DNA of 64,000 nt from Paraphysomonas bandaiensis (lineage: Eukaryota > Chrysophyceae): contig CBFFRP010000370.1 in the NCBI GenBank assembly GCA_965644295.1, positions 124,001 to 188,000 on the forward strand. The letters run 5' to 3'. The notes beneath the pieces are model-generated. The model was not told where the DNA came from and did no database searches. It saw only the letters and a program-made list of their open reading frames with translations. Position 1 is the stretch's first letter; each line of letters opens with the position of its first letter. Positions 24,599 through 34,698 of the stretch are shown here, in pieces. The position numbers and the translations under genes are program-made.

Positions 24599-25564
24599 CT
24601 ATCTCGCTGCTCGGCGTTTCCCTGTTTCTGGGCCTTCTGAATTCTTACTGGAGAGAGGACTACCTTTCCTCTTTCGTACAGGTGAACCACGCAATGGTTT
24701 GAGCTCATAGAACGGTCCTCCCTCACAGACCTCCAGGGGCTTTAGTTGAGTAGCATTGGTGAGATTGTCTGGACATCGAAGTAGTTCCTCTGTAGCTTTG
24801 TCAGTGGCGCTATACAAGGGGTTTTGGTTAGGGTCTAATACCATCTCCCATTCGTAAAACTCGGAAAGGATATCACGATGCTTATTTATCATACTTTCCA
24901 CGTGGCTAACATGGGGAAGCCAGAGTGATCCATCGGGTTTAAGTAGACCTTTCTCTACAAAAAAGGGTAGAGTCTCACTAAAAAACTTCTCCGTCCACCT
25001 TGTATTAACCCAACCAGCAGGAGAAAAGAAATAATCCAAAATAATGGTATCAAACGAAGGCACTACTCCATTTATTGACCATGTTGACTGCAAGCTTCGC
25101 CACATCCTTTTACAATCTGTAAAATTAGCTCGGCAATGTGAACCTAGTATAAAACAAGATATTACTTGAATATTTTAAAAGTCATAGTACACAGCAAAAC
25201 ACAACATAACATATAATAGCGCAGTATAAAATATCACATAGAACATAATAAAACACATCTATAACGTAACACTATCTATAGTATAGCTCAGTGCATAACA
25301 TAACACAGTCAATAATATAACACACTCTATAGTATAACACACTATAGTATAATACAGCAGAGGGTAGTATAGAACAGAATTACCATCACGAGCCAGCTCC
25401 TCATCATGCTTATTATCAAGAGTCTTTACAATGAACCCTTCGTTCTCTAGTGCCTCACAGCGAACACGATCTCTGAATCCTTGACCTCGTTTCGGATTGA
25501 GTTCTTTGCTAAATACGACTCCTAACAGCAGAGCTGTGCGTGGGTCTTGCACTATAGTTGGCAT
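24599..25564 (-). CDS. Unknown protein with basic, nuclear-targeting-like tail; possible methyltransferase fold
   Basis: Two exons (25564-25384, 25143-24599), 241 residues, phase 1 at the junction, with a 240-bp intron. The segment PSFDTIILDYFFSPAGW followed by RWTEKFFSETLPFFVEKGLL and PDGSLWLPH is arranged like the strand-4 to strand-5 region of class I methyltransferases, but the SAM-binding glycine motif is not evident. The C-terminus is basic (RGSPVRKRKGSPLSSKNS, then KRRAAR), consistent with nuclear import. I cannot assign a function. Divergent from the GH25 gene. Confidence 0.65.
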
Positions 25565-26219
25565 GAAATTAATTCCAGTGGTGGATATGAGAGGGGGAGC
25601 TAGTAGTTGGTTGCAAGAGATGCTAGGAGATGCAATTGTGTTGGTAGAGGTGATGGAGGGGGTGAGTTGTCGACGTGTTTAGTTTATTAATGCCTCTCTC
25701 AACTCTGCTCTTAATGGAGTAACTGTGTATACACGAGAGTACTGTGCTGTATATGGTTGTATGGTCACACTGTACAGCAGTACACATAGCGTTTTTTTAG
25801 CGATAGCTATACGTTGTATGTGGTGTGTACAGCAGCAGTGTATGTTGTATGGTCATACTTGTATGGTATATACCAGTACATATGCAGCAGTACATCTACA
25901 CCAGTACAATACGTATACTTCGTACTTCGTATACTTGAGTACACAGACTGCATATAATGAAGGTTTCAGAAAAAACATGGTTTCTATAGTAAAAAAAAAC
26001 ATGTTTTTATAGACTTTAGACAAGAAAATGGCAGTAATATCGCGATTTCCTTGCGCAAAATATCGCGAGTGTACTGCTTGCTGTGTGTATATATGCATGT
26101 ACATATGACCTGAGCACAGCACCGCATCATCCCCCCCCCATATCTCCAACATTACATCATCAAATCCCTCGTTACATTACTACTTATCTTCAACTACCCT
26201 TACCTATCGAATTCCCTCC
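25565..26219. promoter_or_regulatory. Divergent promoter region with CAGCAGTA motifs
   Basis: 655 bp between head-to-head start codons. TGTACAGCAGTACAC at 25771, ACAGCAGCAGTG at about 25828 and ATGCAGCAGTACAT at 25881 repeat the motif seen elsewhere. A C8 run (about 26131) and ATCGCG palindromic words (26039-26068) also occur. Regulation is inferred from position. Confidence 0.35.
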
Positions 26220-26966
26220 ATGATGTTGCGTCTAATCATCTCTGTCCTTGGAACACTTGCAATTGCCCCTTATACAGTCACTGCACACAGATACGGTGTC
26301 GATTTATCAGTTGCTACTAATGAAGACACCTGGCAATGTCTGATGAAAGAGAAAAACACGTCCTATGCGATCGTAAGGGCCTATCGCTCTATTGGAGAGC
26401 TGGATGAGAATGCTGCACAGTCCATTATTGCCGCTAACTCCGCTGGAATTAGAGACCTGCATGCCTATATATTCCCCTGTGTGTCCTCCAGTTCTTATTC
26501 TCAGAAGAACGGAATTGAATGCGAATCTCCTTCAGAACAACTACGCAGTACTATTGATTATCTTGAGAAAAATGGAATCACAGTTCTCCGACAGAATTCT
26601 GTTGAAGCGTCGGGTCCAGTGGTTCGCCGACTCTGGCTGGATGTTGAAGACGAAGATCCATCGACGTATTATGACAGTGACCCCGCAGTAAACCAGAAAG
26701 TATTGGACGAGTTTGCTACTGCTGCTGCTTCAGAGGGTGTGTTCCTTGGTATCTATACCACAATGACCTACTGGACGAATATCATGGGCGGCGTTGAGGG
26801 ATATTCCCAATACCCATTATGGTATCCAAGATACGACGCGGAGGACTCCATGGACTTCTTCGAGCCATTTGCAGGGTGGGAAGACGTGCTTATTAAGCAG
26901 ACTGGAGGAGATGTGGGATTCTGCGGTATCACCCAGGTTGACTCCGATTATATGGAGGCCGTGTAG
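26220..26966 (+). CDS. Secreted GH25-type lysozyme
   Basis: Intronless, 248 residues with a signal peptide (about 1-22, ending TVTAHR). The mature part starts YGVDLSVATNEDTWQCL and contains YAIVRAYRS, LHAYIFPC, RLWLDVEDEDP with the paired acidic residues of the GH25 active site, GIYTTMTYW and a C-terminal IKQTGGDVGFCGITQVDSDYM. This matches the eukaryotic GH25 family of nematodes and amoebae. The enzyme hydrolyses the beta-1,4 bond in peptidoglycan, so digestion of bacteria or defence is likely. The start follows ACTCCATG without upstream in-frame alternatives nearby. Confidence 0.88.
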   Translation: MMLRLIISVLGTLAIAPYTVTAHRYGVDLSVATNEDTWQCLMKEKNTSYAIVRAYRSIGELDENAAQSIIAANSAGIRDLHAYIFPCVSSSSYSQKNGIECESPSEQLRSTIDYLEKNGITVLRQNSVEASGPVVRRLWLDVEDEDPSTYYDSDPAVNQKVLDEFATAAASEGVFLGIYTTMTYWTNIMGGVEGYSQYPLWYPRYDAEDSMDFFEPFAGWEDVLIKQTGGDVGFCGITQVDSDYMEAV

Positions 26967-27435
26967 AGTCGAGGTGAATAAAGTAGACGTGTTATCTATC
27001 ACCAAGATCAATGTTTCTGTGTCATGTGTACGCAATCGTGATTATATCAACCATCTTGCTGTATATGGTGAACAATATTTAAATTATAGTAAACGTACTG
27101 AATTCACCACTCCATCCATAGATTTCTCGGTGTGCCACTTGGAACGACTATATATCTTACGATCTCTTCATTGTTTGTTTACTGTTTACTGTAGAACCAA
27201 CTACAATTTCTAATCTATATACTTTCTCCATCGCTAGTAGAGTCGGCATAGACTTGTCGGAACGACCAAGCATCCAAGCATTGACACACAGGTCTCCACG
27301 TCTCCACCCTGGATTCACTGAACCATCAACGCTTCCACAATTTGTAATTGATTCTTGGGCTATGTCTGTAGTAGGCAATATTGTTTTATCGGTGTTCTCT
27401 TGACCGGGCTAATCAGATGGATCCTAGTAGTGAAG

Positions 27436-28175
27436 AAATTTCATCTGAAGCACAAGGAGTTAAAGGCAGCTGAAGGAAGGATAAACAACTTCAACACAAA
27501 AACGATGGTTAACACTTTGAAATCGTGTTTTGAAGGAGGAAAACAAAACAAGATTAGTGTTCTGCTCGCTCAGTTTGGATCATTTGAGATGAAGTTTACG
27601 GAGAAGCAGCTCAAAACGCAGTACATATTCTTTCGCGGTCTCAAATGATCCAAACTGAGCGAGCAGAACACTAATCTTGTTTTGTTTTCCTCCTTCAAAA
27701 CACGAGCTATAACTGTGAAGCTGAAGTATTGTACCACGACGGCACAAGATATATTATCAAGTTGTTGATGAGTTTTTACTTGACAACACACTATACAATT
27801 ATAATAACATAAACTATCTAGTCTGATTAACCTTAACTTCTCTTAAAAAGATCTTCATTGTCTGAAAATGGTCAATAGTCAATATGGTAGCGGATGGTCA
27901 TTGAGAGAAGGAGGATAGAGCTGATGTTCCTTGGTTCGACGAGAGCAACGTTTAGCAATGGATCGAAGACTTTGAGGACTTCGGACTTCAACCCCTGAAC
28001 TGTTCTGAGACCAAGATCTACAAGGAAGCGGTGGAAAAGTATTCATAATGCAGAGAGGCCGTGAAGTGATCTCCGAAGGCGCTGCAAAAATTTCATCTGA
28101 AGCACAAGAAGTTAAAGGCAGCTGAAGGAAGGATAAACAAGTTCAGCGCAAGAGAGATGGTTAGCACTCTGAAAT
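27436..28175 (+). repeat. Direct pair of coding-like segments (27436-27525 and 28088-28175)
   Basis: The two 88-90-bp segments are about 87% identical. Both translate to FHLKHK.LKAAEGRIN.F followed by MV.TLK. The second is preceded by a further coding-like stretch (EDFGLQPLNCSETKIYKEA). They look like two pieces of one ancestral gene or element; neither is complete. Confidence 0.8.
27524..27704. repeat. Perfect 66-bp inverted repeat with 49-bp loop
   Basis: 27524-27589 is the exact reverse complement of 27639-27704. A transcript would fold into a perfect 66-bp hairpin. The left arm continues directly from the first direct-repeat copy. Confidence 0.97.
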
Positions 28176-28429
28176 AGTATGTTTGACTACGTATTACAGT
28201 TTCTCACATTGTATTCACCGTATTCTATAGAACTATCTTAGAGTGACATACATATTTCAACGCTAACGTGTGTATTCCAACACATTCAGTAACGCTTGTG
28301 GTTCCTCTTCTATGATAATATCAATATATAACTGTACTATTGAAAATTGCTCATTTTAAGCTAGACCACAGAGAGAATTTGTCGTAAGACTAGATAGATT
28401 TATTATATTTAATGTCTTTTTATTTAGCA

Positions 28430-28590
28430 ATAGGCGTTAAAAACTCGTTCCGATATAGTGGCTAGTTGAATACTAGTCTACTGGTTAGACCTCTACCCAT
28501 AATTAATCAGCACAAATTCTATTATCCTACTATTTAACGCTACAGAAGCTGCTTGTACGTCGCCGCAAGCACCAAGGTGCAACCACGATA
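28430..28590 (+). mobile_element. Dispersed repeat family A, copy 2
   Basis: Starts GCAATAGGCGTTAAAA and ends after the AAGCTGCTTGTACGTCGCCG core and CACCAAGGTGCAACCACG, matching copies 1, 3 and 4. The downstream part seen in copies 1 and 3 is missing. Confidence 0.75.
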
Positions 28591-28605
28591 GATTTATTAA
28601 TAACT

Positions 28606-28839
28606 TTTACACGAGCTGTTTAAAGGTGATGTTAAAAGGTACAAGCTCAAGATGGAGCATTACCATGCAGATGGTGCAGGAGAGTTGATCAGTGAAGAGC
28701 ACCATGTGTGTTATGACACTCCTGTGACCTAAGATACTGGCGCAGCTCTTCACTGATCAACTCTCCTGTACCATCTGCATGGTAATGCTCCATCTTGAGC
28801 TTATACCTTTTAACATCACCTTTAAGCAGCTCGTGTAAA
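28606..28839. repeat. 95-bp inverted repeat with 44-bp loop
   Basis: 28606-28700 pairs with 28745-28839 with three mismatches. It follows the family A copy directly and is the second hairpin within 1.1 kb. Confidence 0.97.
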
Positions 28840-29514
28840 CGTAGTCCAATAAGTTAGCTTTATAAGCAACTCCAATTTTGGTGTAAATTGTAAATATATA
28901 GTCAAAGTACTAAGTGATTAAACCCAATCAACTTTACTTATAAATAAAGTCATAAAATATGAGACCACAGCAAGTAAGGCAAACTATTAGTGTATATCGC
29001 ATATATTGTGCATATTGCTATACCGTAATAGTGATAATTTATCAAGAGCACGCGTACATGTCGATGATGTGTTCCCGGTTGCTTCTACTTATGACTCTGA
29101 TTCCATTTCAGGATTCTGTTTCATGGAGGGTCGAGTCAAGCAGAATGGCTATGATGAATCTATACATCATCATCATCATCATCATCATCAGTAGGCACAC
29201 CGCTCAATTGTATTGATATGTCCATATGAAACACTATCGAATGGGGTGTCTGTATGCAGATATGTGTGCATCAGCATACCTATAAGTGTAACCTACTGAC
29301 ATCATGTCAACAATACACGTATGCACTCTATTAAGATCACCGTCTCAAGATACTGTAGTGATATCACTCCTCCATCTGTCTATCTGTTTGTAGAGGCGGA
29401 GCAATAGATGCATATCTATCTCTTAACTATGCATGCACCAAAGATACACGTATCTGACTATGCATACCGCCTGTACATCACCCTCCTCATCAAAGATCGT
29501 TTCGGCATCCTTTG

Positions 29515-29645
29515 TATATTTTTGTTCCAAGATGCCTCAAATATTGAGACAACAATTATCTGTATTCCAGCCGTAGATGTACTTCAGTAATATAAAAGAA
29601 TTTTGCTACAATATATTTCCGAAAAATATGATGCTGACTGCCGAT
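29515..29645 (+). repeat. Dispersed repeat family C, copy 1
   Basis: Aligns with the reverse complement of 46290-46425 at roughly 85% identity. Both copies keep an open DASNIETTIICI frame, so the repeat probably derives from coding sequence. Confidence 0.8.
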
Positions 29646-29658
29646 ACGGATACACATA

Positions 29659-29728
29659 CAGCAGTACCTGCTGCACACTATCCCCGTACCTGTATGTCTA
29701 TGTATACCATATAGCACCAGCAGCAGTA
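29659..29728. promoter_or_regulatory. CAGCAGTA motifs upstream of the CD36-like gene
   Basis: ACAGCAGTACCTGCTGC at 29658 and CCAGCAGCAGTATAA at 29718, about 500-570 bp upstream of the start codon, followed by GTAGGTAGGTAGG repeats and the (TGTA)n array. Confidence 0.3.
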
Positions 29729-29851
29729 TAACGTACTTATGTAGGTAGGTAGGTAGGTATGTTTCTTGTGTATGTATGTACGTATATATATCTGTAGGTA
29801 GGTAGGTACAGATGTACAGTGTCGTGACCTCTATGTGTGGGGTATACTCTG

Positions 29852-29855
<4 letters not shown>

Positions 29856-29883
<28 letters not shown>

Positions 29884-30093
29884 TGTATGTATGTATGTAT
29901 GTATGTATGTATGTATGTATGTATGTATGTATGTATGTATGTATGTATGTATGTATGTATGTATGTATGTATGTATGTATGTATGTATGTATGTATGTAT
30001 GTATGTATGTATGTATGTATGTATGTATGTATGTATGTATGTATGTATGTATGTATGTATGTATGTATGTATGTATGTATGTATGTATGTATG
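29856..30093. repeat. (TGTA)n microsatellite, about 240 bp
   Basis: Pure tetranucleotide array ending 136 bp upstream of the CD36-like start codon. Confidence 0.98.
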
Positions 30094-30228
30094 AGTCGTA
30101 TCATTATCATCTACAAGATCCTCAACTCCCAGCTCACAATATTTAGATAACAGTCACAATCATAACCACACATCAAACCAACCCAACCACAACCCCTCCA
30201 ATCAAACCTAACCTCTCCCCCCTATGTA

Positions 30229-32526
30229 ATGATCCCTGAGTCCATGATAGCCTCAGTCGACCCCCCTAATAAACAACCAGACAATAGCACTCCTTCATGC
30301 TGCTTTAACCACTGCACGACACGTCCCTTATATACCAAACACATCACATGCTGTTCATTTAAAAGCCGTTTCTTTTCTGTTGTATTTACGGCATTAATAA
30401 TCAGTGTTACAGCCCTTATATTTGCTGTAGTAGTGCCTGTAGTCATACATGAGTTGGAGCTGGAGGGCATAAGGGAGCAAGTTGTTATCGATAGTCGACA
30501 TGCTCCCAGTTATAAAACATGGCAAAGTAACTACTATGGAGGGGGTGATAAGCGTGATGTGAACTATGATTTATATATCTTTCATGTTGATAATCCTGTT
30601 GAAGCACTCAATGGGGAAAGGCCGGTCCTCGTGCAGTTAGGACCCTATGCGTTCAAACAGTACTTTAACAAGTATGATATCAAGTGGATGGATGATGGAG
30701 ACACTGTACAGTACCGGCTACAAAATTTTTATCTTTTTGATGAGGAAAATACGGGACCTGGTCTTCGTATTGATGATAATGTGACGATTCCATACGCCTC
30801 CGCTCTTGGCTTTGAGTATCTTTTGCAGGAGATACCTATAGAGACAGAGGATTTATTGGACGCGGCGGTAGAAGATGCAATCGATTCCATACTGGATGCT
30901 ATACTAGCTGAAATTGAGATTCGTGAACAGGCTGTGAAGGACAACCCATTTATGTCTGATGAGCGAAAGAACGAAACTCTAGCAACGCTGGAATCTCTTG
31001 CAAACCTTGTGGAAATTGTGGAACAGGGGGTAGAGGACTACCTCGCTGAAGCTTCAGCAGGATCCTCGCTATTGAAGTTGATTCTCTGTACTGCACTTCC
31101 TGGCGAAGGTGTCTCCATGTTTTGGCAGACGGATCCAGTTAGCGCATGTGAGTATGTTATCAACTTTAATTTCACCGTTGTCATTTAAAATTCCCATGCA
31201 GACTTTGGGTGGTTGAACGACCCACTAAAGATGGTTGTACAAGATTTAATAGATTACTTGAATTTGACTGACGCGGTGCCCTGGGATACATCTGTACCAG
31301 GTGCCACAACAAATTATACTTCAGAAGCTGATTCCACGCGCAGAAGGGACATCAACATTCAGAAGACAGGAAAACGTAACCTTAAGGAAGTGGGAAAGTT
31401 CGTTCGGGCTAATAATCAAACGACTCAATATGTGTGTGTATACCCCATGGACTCTCAAGACCCAAACAACTATACTGAGGGAAAAGAGTTTCCTTGGTGT
31501 GAACCCTTCCAGCTGGAGTGGAATCAATCAACCGCGGAATCAAAGGGGTATGTTCTGGTCTTCGCTACCGACTATGCCAACAGAATTGCCGGTACTGATG
31601 CTAACCTTTTCGGCGCTCCTGCCAACACGGAGAAGTTGCAAGTTTATGTTAACGACATCTACCGGACATCTTATGTCAAGTATGAGAAGGATGTAGGAGA
31701 CTGGCATGGGGTTAATCTTCGGAGGTACATGCTTGCATATAGTTCATCTTCATTGTTAATTAATGTGTTAATTTAAATATAGATACAAGGTGCAATTAAA
31801 GGACTCCTGGAACAGCACTCTAAACCCCACCGAGGGATGGCAGTACTACAATGACGCACCATCCGGTATGCAAAATCTCACTGCTGTAGCAACCCTACCG
31901 CTTTTCATATCGAAGCCACATTTCCTGGATGCTGACCCTTCACTGGTAGCCTCAGTACGCGGTCTGACTCCGAGTACTGATGCACATGACACTTATCTAG
32001 ATGTGGAGCCGAATACAGGAGCTCTATGTCGCGTAATGAATCGTGTGCAGGTGCTCTACCAATTGAACTCTATGAACCTTCCAGAGGTCAACGGTACGAC
32101 TGCGGCGGCTGCAGAGGGACTCTGTGCGGGATTGGTGTACAATAACTTTACTAACTCCTCATGTGATGGACTGGACACTCTCATGCAATGTTTGGCCGTG
32201 CCATCAGACTGGCGTGTATATAATGATAGGTAGGTGATCCTAATATTGTCTTTATTTTCTAACTATTTTGAATATCCAGGGTCTATGTTCCCTATAGCTG
32301 GATAGAGCAATCGAGCTCGGCATCCTCGGATGATGCCAAGTCTATTAAAGAGGGGCTATATCAAACGGACGAGTATGCTGCACAGATACAGCTGTGGTGC
32401 TACGTGTCGGCTGGCTTCCTTGCCATGATGGTGCTGGGCATGTATATTGCCAGATATATAATGAGAATTGAGGAAGCAGATAAGCAGGGGATGCCTAGAC
32501 CAAGCATTTCCCGTGCGCTGGAATGA
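30229..32526 (+). CDS. CD36/LIMP-2/SR-B class B scavenger receptor
   Basis: Four exons (30229-31147, 31202-31724, 31783-32229, 32280-32526), 711 residues. CD36-family proteins are two-pass membrane receptors or lysosomal proteins that bind lipids and other ligands. There is a cytosolic N-terminus with several Cys, a membrane helix at about 49-72, a large glycosylation-rich ectodomain (many N-x-S/T sites) and a second helix at about 671-690. Typical blocks are YDLYIFHVDNPVEALNGERPVLVQLGPYAFKQ (positions about 117-148), VKYEKDV and the Cys-containing C-terminal part of the ectodomain. It is longer than animal CD36 (about 470-500), with an acidic insert near 205-265. Possible roles are phagocytosis or lipid uptake. 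Confidence 0.93.
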
Positions 32527-33422
32527 TTTGTTGAAGTTTGTAGTAGATAAGTATATTGCATGCGCCGATGTATACAGTTTTTACGCAGCAAGAGAGCACG
32601 CATATTCTTTGATTCGTGCCGAGTATCTTAATTGTGCTGTGATGGTATATTGTAAACGCCACTGCTTGAATATTAGAGAGCAGCTGTGCTTCTTTATATG
32701 CCAACCGCACAGTTACAGATACGTCTAACAGTGAATTATTTTCACATATCGTGAAATGATCGCAGAATATATGTTTTATCATAACACATAACAATACGAT
32801 CTTGCATGTTGATTGTTGATATAGGTATTTTGTTTATAGTTTATAGTGTGTGTTACTAGCTACTAGCTAAGTCGAATATTCTCAATATTTCTGTAGTCTG
32901 TAGTACATCTAAAGAATGAGATGTAGTAGCGCACTTCATTGTCTTCTTAGCTAATTGGGTGTGTGCACTGGGCACAACCCCACGTGATGCACTGTGATGT
33001 GTACTTTTGAAATCATCACTTTGTTAAGCACTATAAAAGACCAAACAAAGCATTGAGACACAACATGCCGCAAATACATGATATTAAACAATCTTGCATT
33101 GCTGAGTGGTTACTTATTACTCAATAGCTCCAGCAAGGCATACAGGCATACCAGGCAAGGGTAATAGTTACAACGTATTTGGATAGCTACTTTCAACAAC
33201 CCCAAAAGGCAAATATATATCTATATATGCAACTACTTCCCCGATAACGAGGACACTGATTGGGCGATGGTAAAAACTCTGACCTCCAGTCAATAAAAGT
33301 AATAGGATGAGTACATTGAGTGAGTATAAACATATATATTAATATATTATGCAGTAACGACACAGCATATCTCCTAATCTGAGTGCTTCCCATTCACACC
33401 TCTTCTCCTGGCACTAACCGCT
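32527..33422. other. Intergenic region between convergent genes
   Basis: AT-rich with no recognisable coding sequence. Contains the 3' flanks of the CD36-like gene and of RPABC4. Confidence 0.65.
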
Positions 33423-33710
33423 CTACCTCGCTTCAAACTGAATCACTATACAGCAGTTTAGAGATCAAACACACACACATACATATACAAACACTCACAT
33501 CTCTTCGTTCTGACTTTATATAATATTCTACCACCACATGACCTGCAGCGGATAGGGTCCTGTGGTTTGATGCCATTCGGAGTCCCGCAAGCTGCGTATA
33601 TATTCATATGTATGTATATGTGTGTGTATGAGCGTACCTCCGCATAGATAAGTCACCTCTGCTGCAAATGATCCGCCCTGAGACACAGCATTTCCATTCT
33701 TTGCTTCCAT
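33423..33710 (-). CDS. RPABC4: RNA polymerase I/II/III shared subunit RPABC4 (Rpb12/Rpc10)
   Basis: Three small exons (33710-33638, 33591-33499, 33445-33423), 62 residues, found by splicing rather than as one ORF. The last exon encodes only seven residues. The protein has [20 protein letters not shown] followed by [17 protein letters not shown] and ends IQFEAR, matching the universally conserved zinc-ribbon subunit. Four Cys (YLCGAC and RCRSCG) bind zinc. It is part of all three nuclear RNA polymerases and is normally single-copy and essential. The last intron must use the TGTATAG acceptor; the later ATTCAG would bring in a stop. Divergent from the LRR/coiled-coil gene. Confidence 0.97.
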
Positions 33711-33944
33711 AGTGAATGAGAGATTAGAGAGTTGATGTGAGGAGCGGTGTGTTAGTATGAGCTAGCTCTGCATACAGTATACATACATGTGCACACATAG
33801 ACCACCTATCACATGATGGACATATACACGCACCGTATACACCTGCACACGTATATAGACATACATAAACAGAGGAATGGTAGCCATATGCCGTATACCA
33901 CACACATACTGTACGTACCTATGTACCTATGTACCTATGTACCT

Positions 33945-34315
33945 ACATACATACATACATACATACATACATACATACATACATACATACATACATACAT
34001 ACATACATACATACATACATACATACATACATACATACATACATACATACATACATACATACATACATACATACATACATACATACATACATACATACAT
34101 ACATACATACATACATACATACATACATACATACATACATACATACATACATACATACATACATACATACATACATACATACATACATACATACATACAT
34201 ACATACATACATACATACATACATACATACATACATACATACATACATACATACATACATACATACATACATACATACATACATACATACATACATACAT
34301 ACATACATACATACA
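33945..34315. repeat. (CATA)n microsatellite, about 370 bp
   Basis: Pure array preceded by GTACCTAT repeats (33914-33944). It lies between the divergent RPABC4 and LRR genes. Confidence 0.98.
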
Positions 34316-34698
34316 GTGTATTATACTATTGAAGTATTTATATTCAAATTTCGAATATTTTGGTTATAGGCAAGTACAAGTTGTATCTGTAGACATGTAC
34401 GAAAGTACACTCTAGTTATAATGATCTACGTTCTATAGGTCCGTAGGTACATATGTGGAATGCGAAGGTATTTCTAGAGCAGTACAGTAGACACCTATCA
34501 CATATATTCATACCTCTCTGTACATATACATACATATACATACACTGGCACACACATATATACACACCGCCCATATCTTCCACATATATACACATACACA
34601 CACATAGTCCATATCACAATACACACAATACAATCATCAACCTCCCGTCTATCCCTCATACTCCTCACCCTAATCAACCCTCCCACACCCTTCAAACG

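Larger units (their letters stand above)
26967..30228. other. Gene-poor region with gene fragments, hairpins and repeats
   Basis: Holds coding-like fragments (27160-27380 minus; 27400-27530 and 27950-28175 plus), two long inverted repeats, one family A copy, one family C copy, a (CAT)n run at about 29165-29190 and the promoter of the CD36-like gene. None forms an intact gene. Confidence 0.6.

Noticed and set aside
24487-24726. Possible extra 3' exon for the unknown gene at 24599-25564
   Set aside because: It is another frame overlapping the real terminal exon; no intron is needed because the main frame already ends in a stop.
29006-29194. ORF ending in eight consecutive His
   Set aside because: Created by a (CAT)n microsatellite; no homology or splice context.
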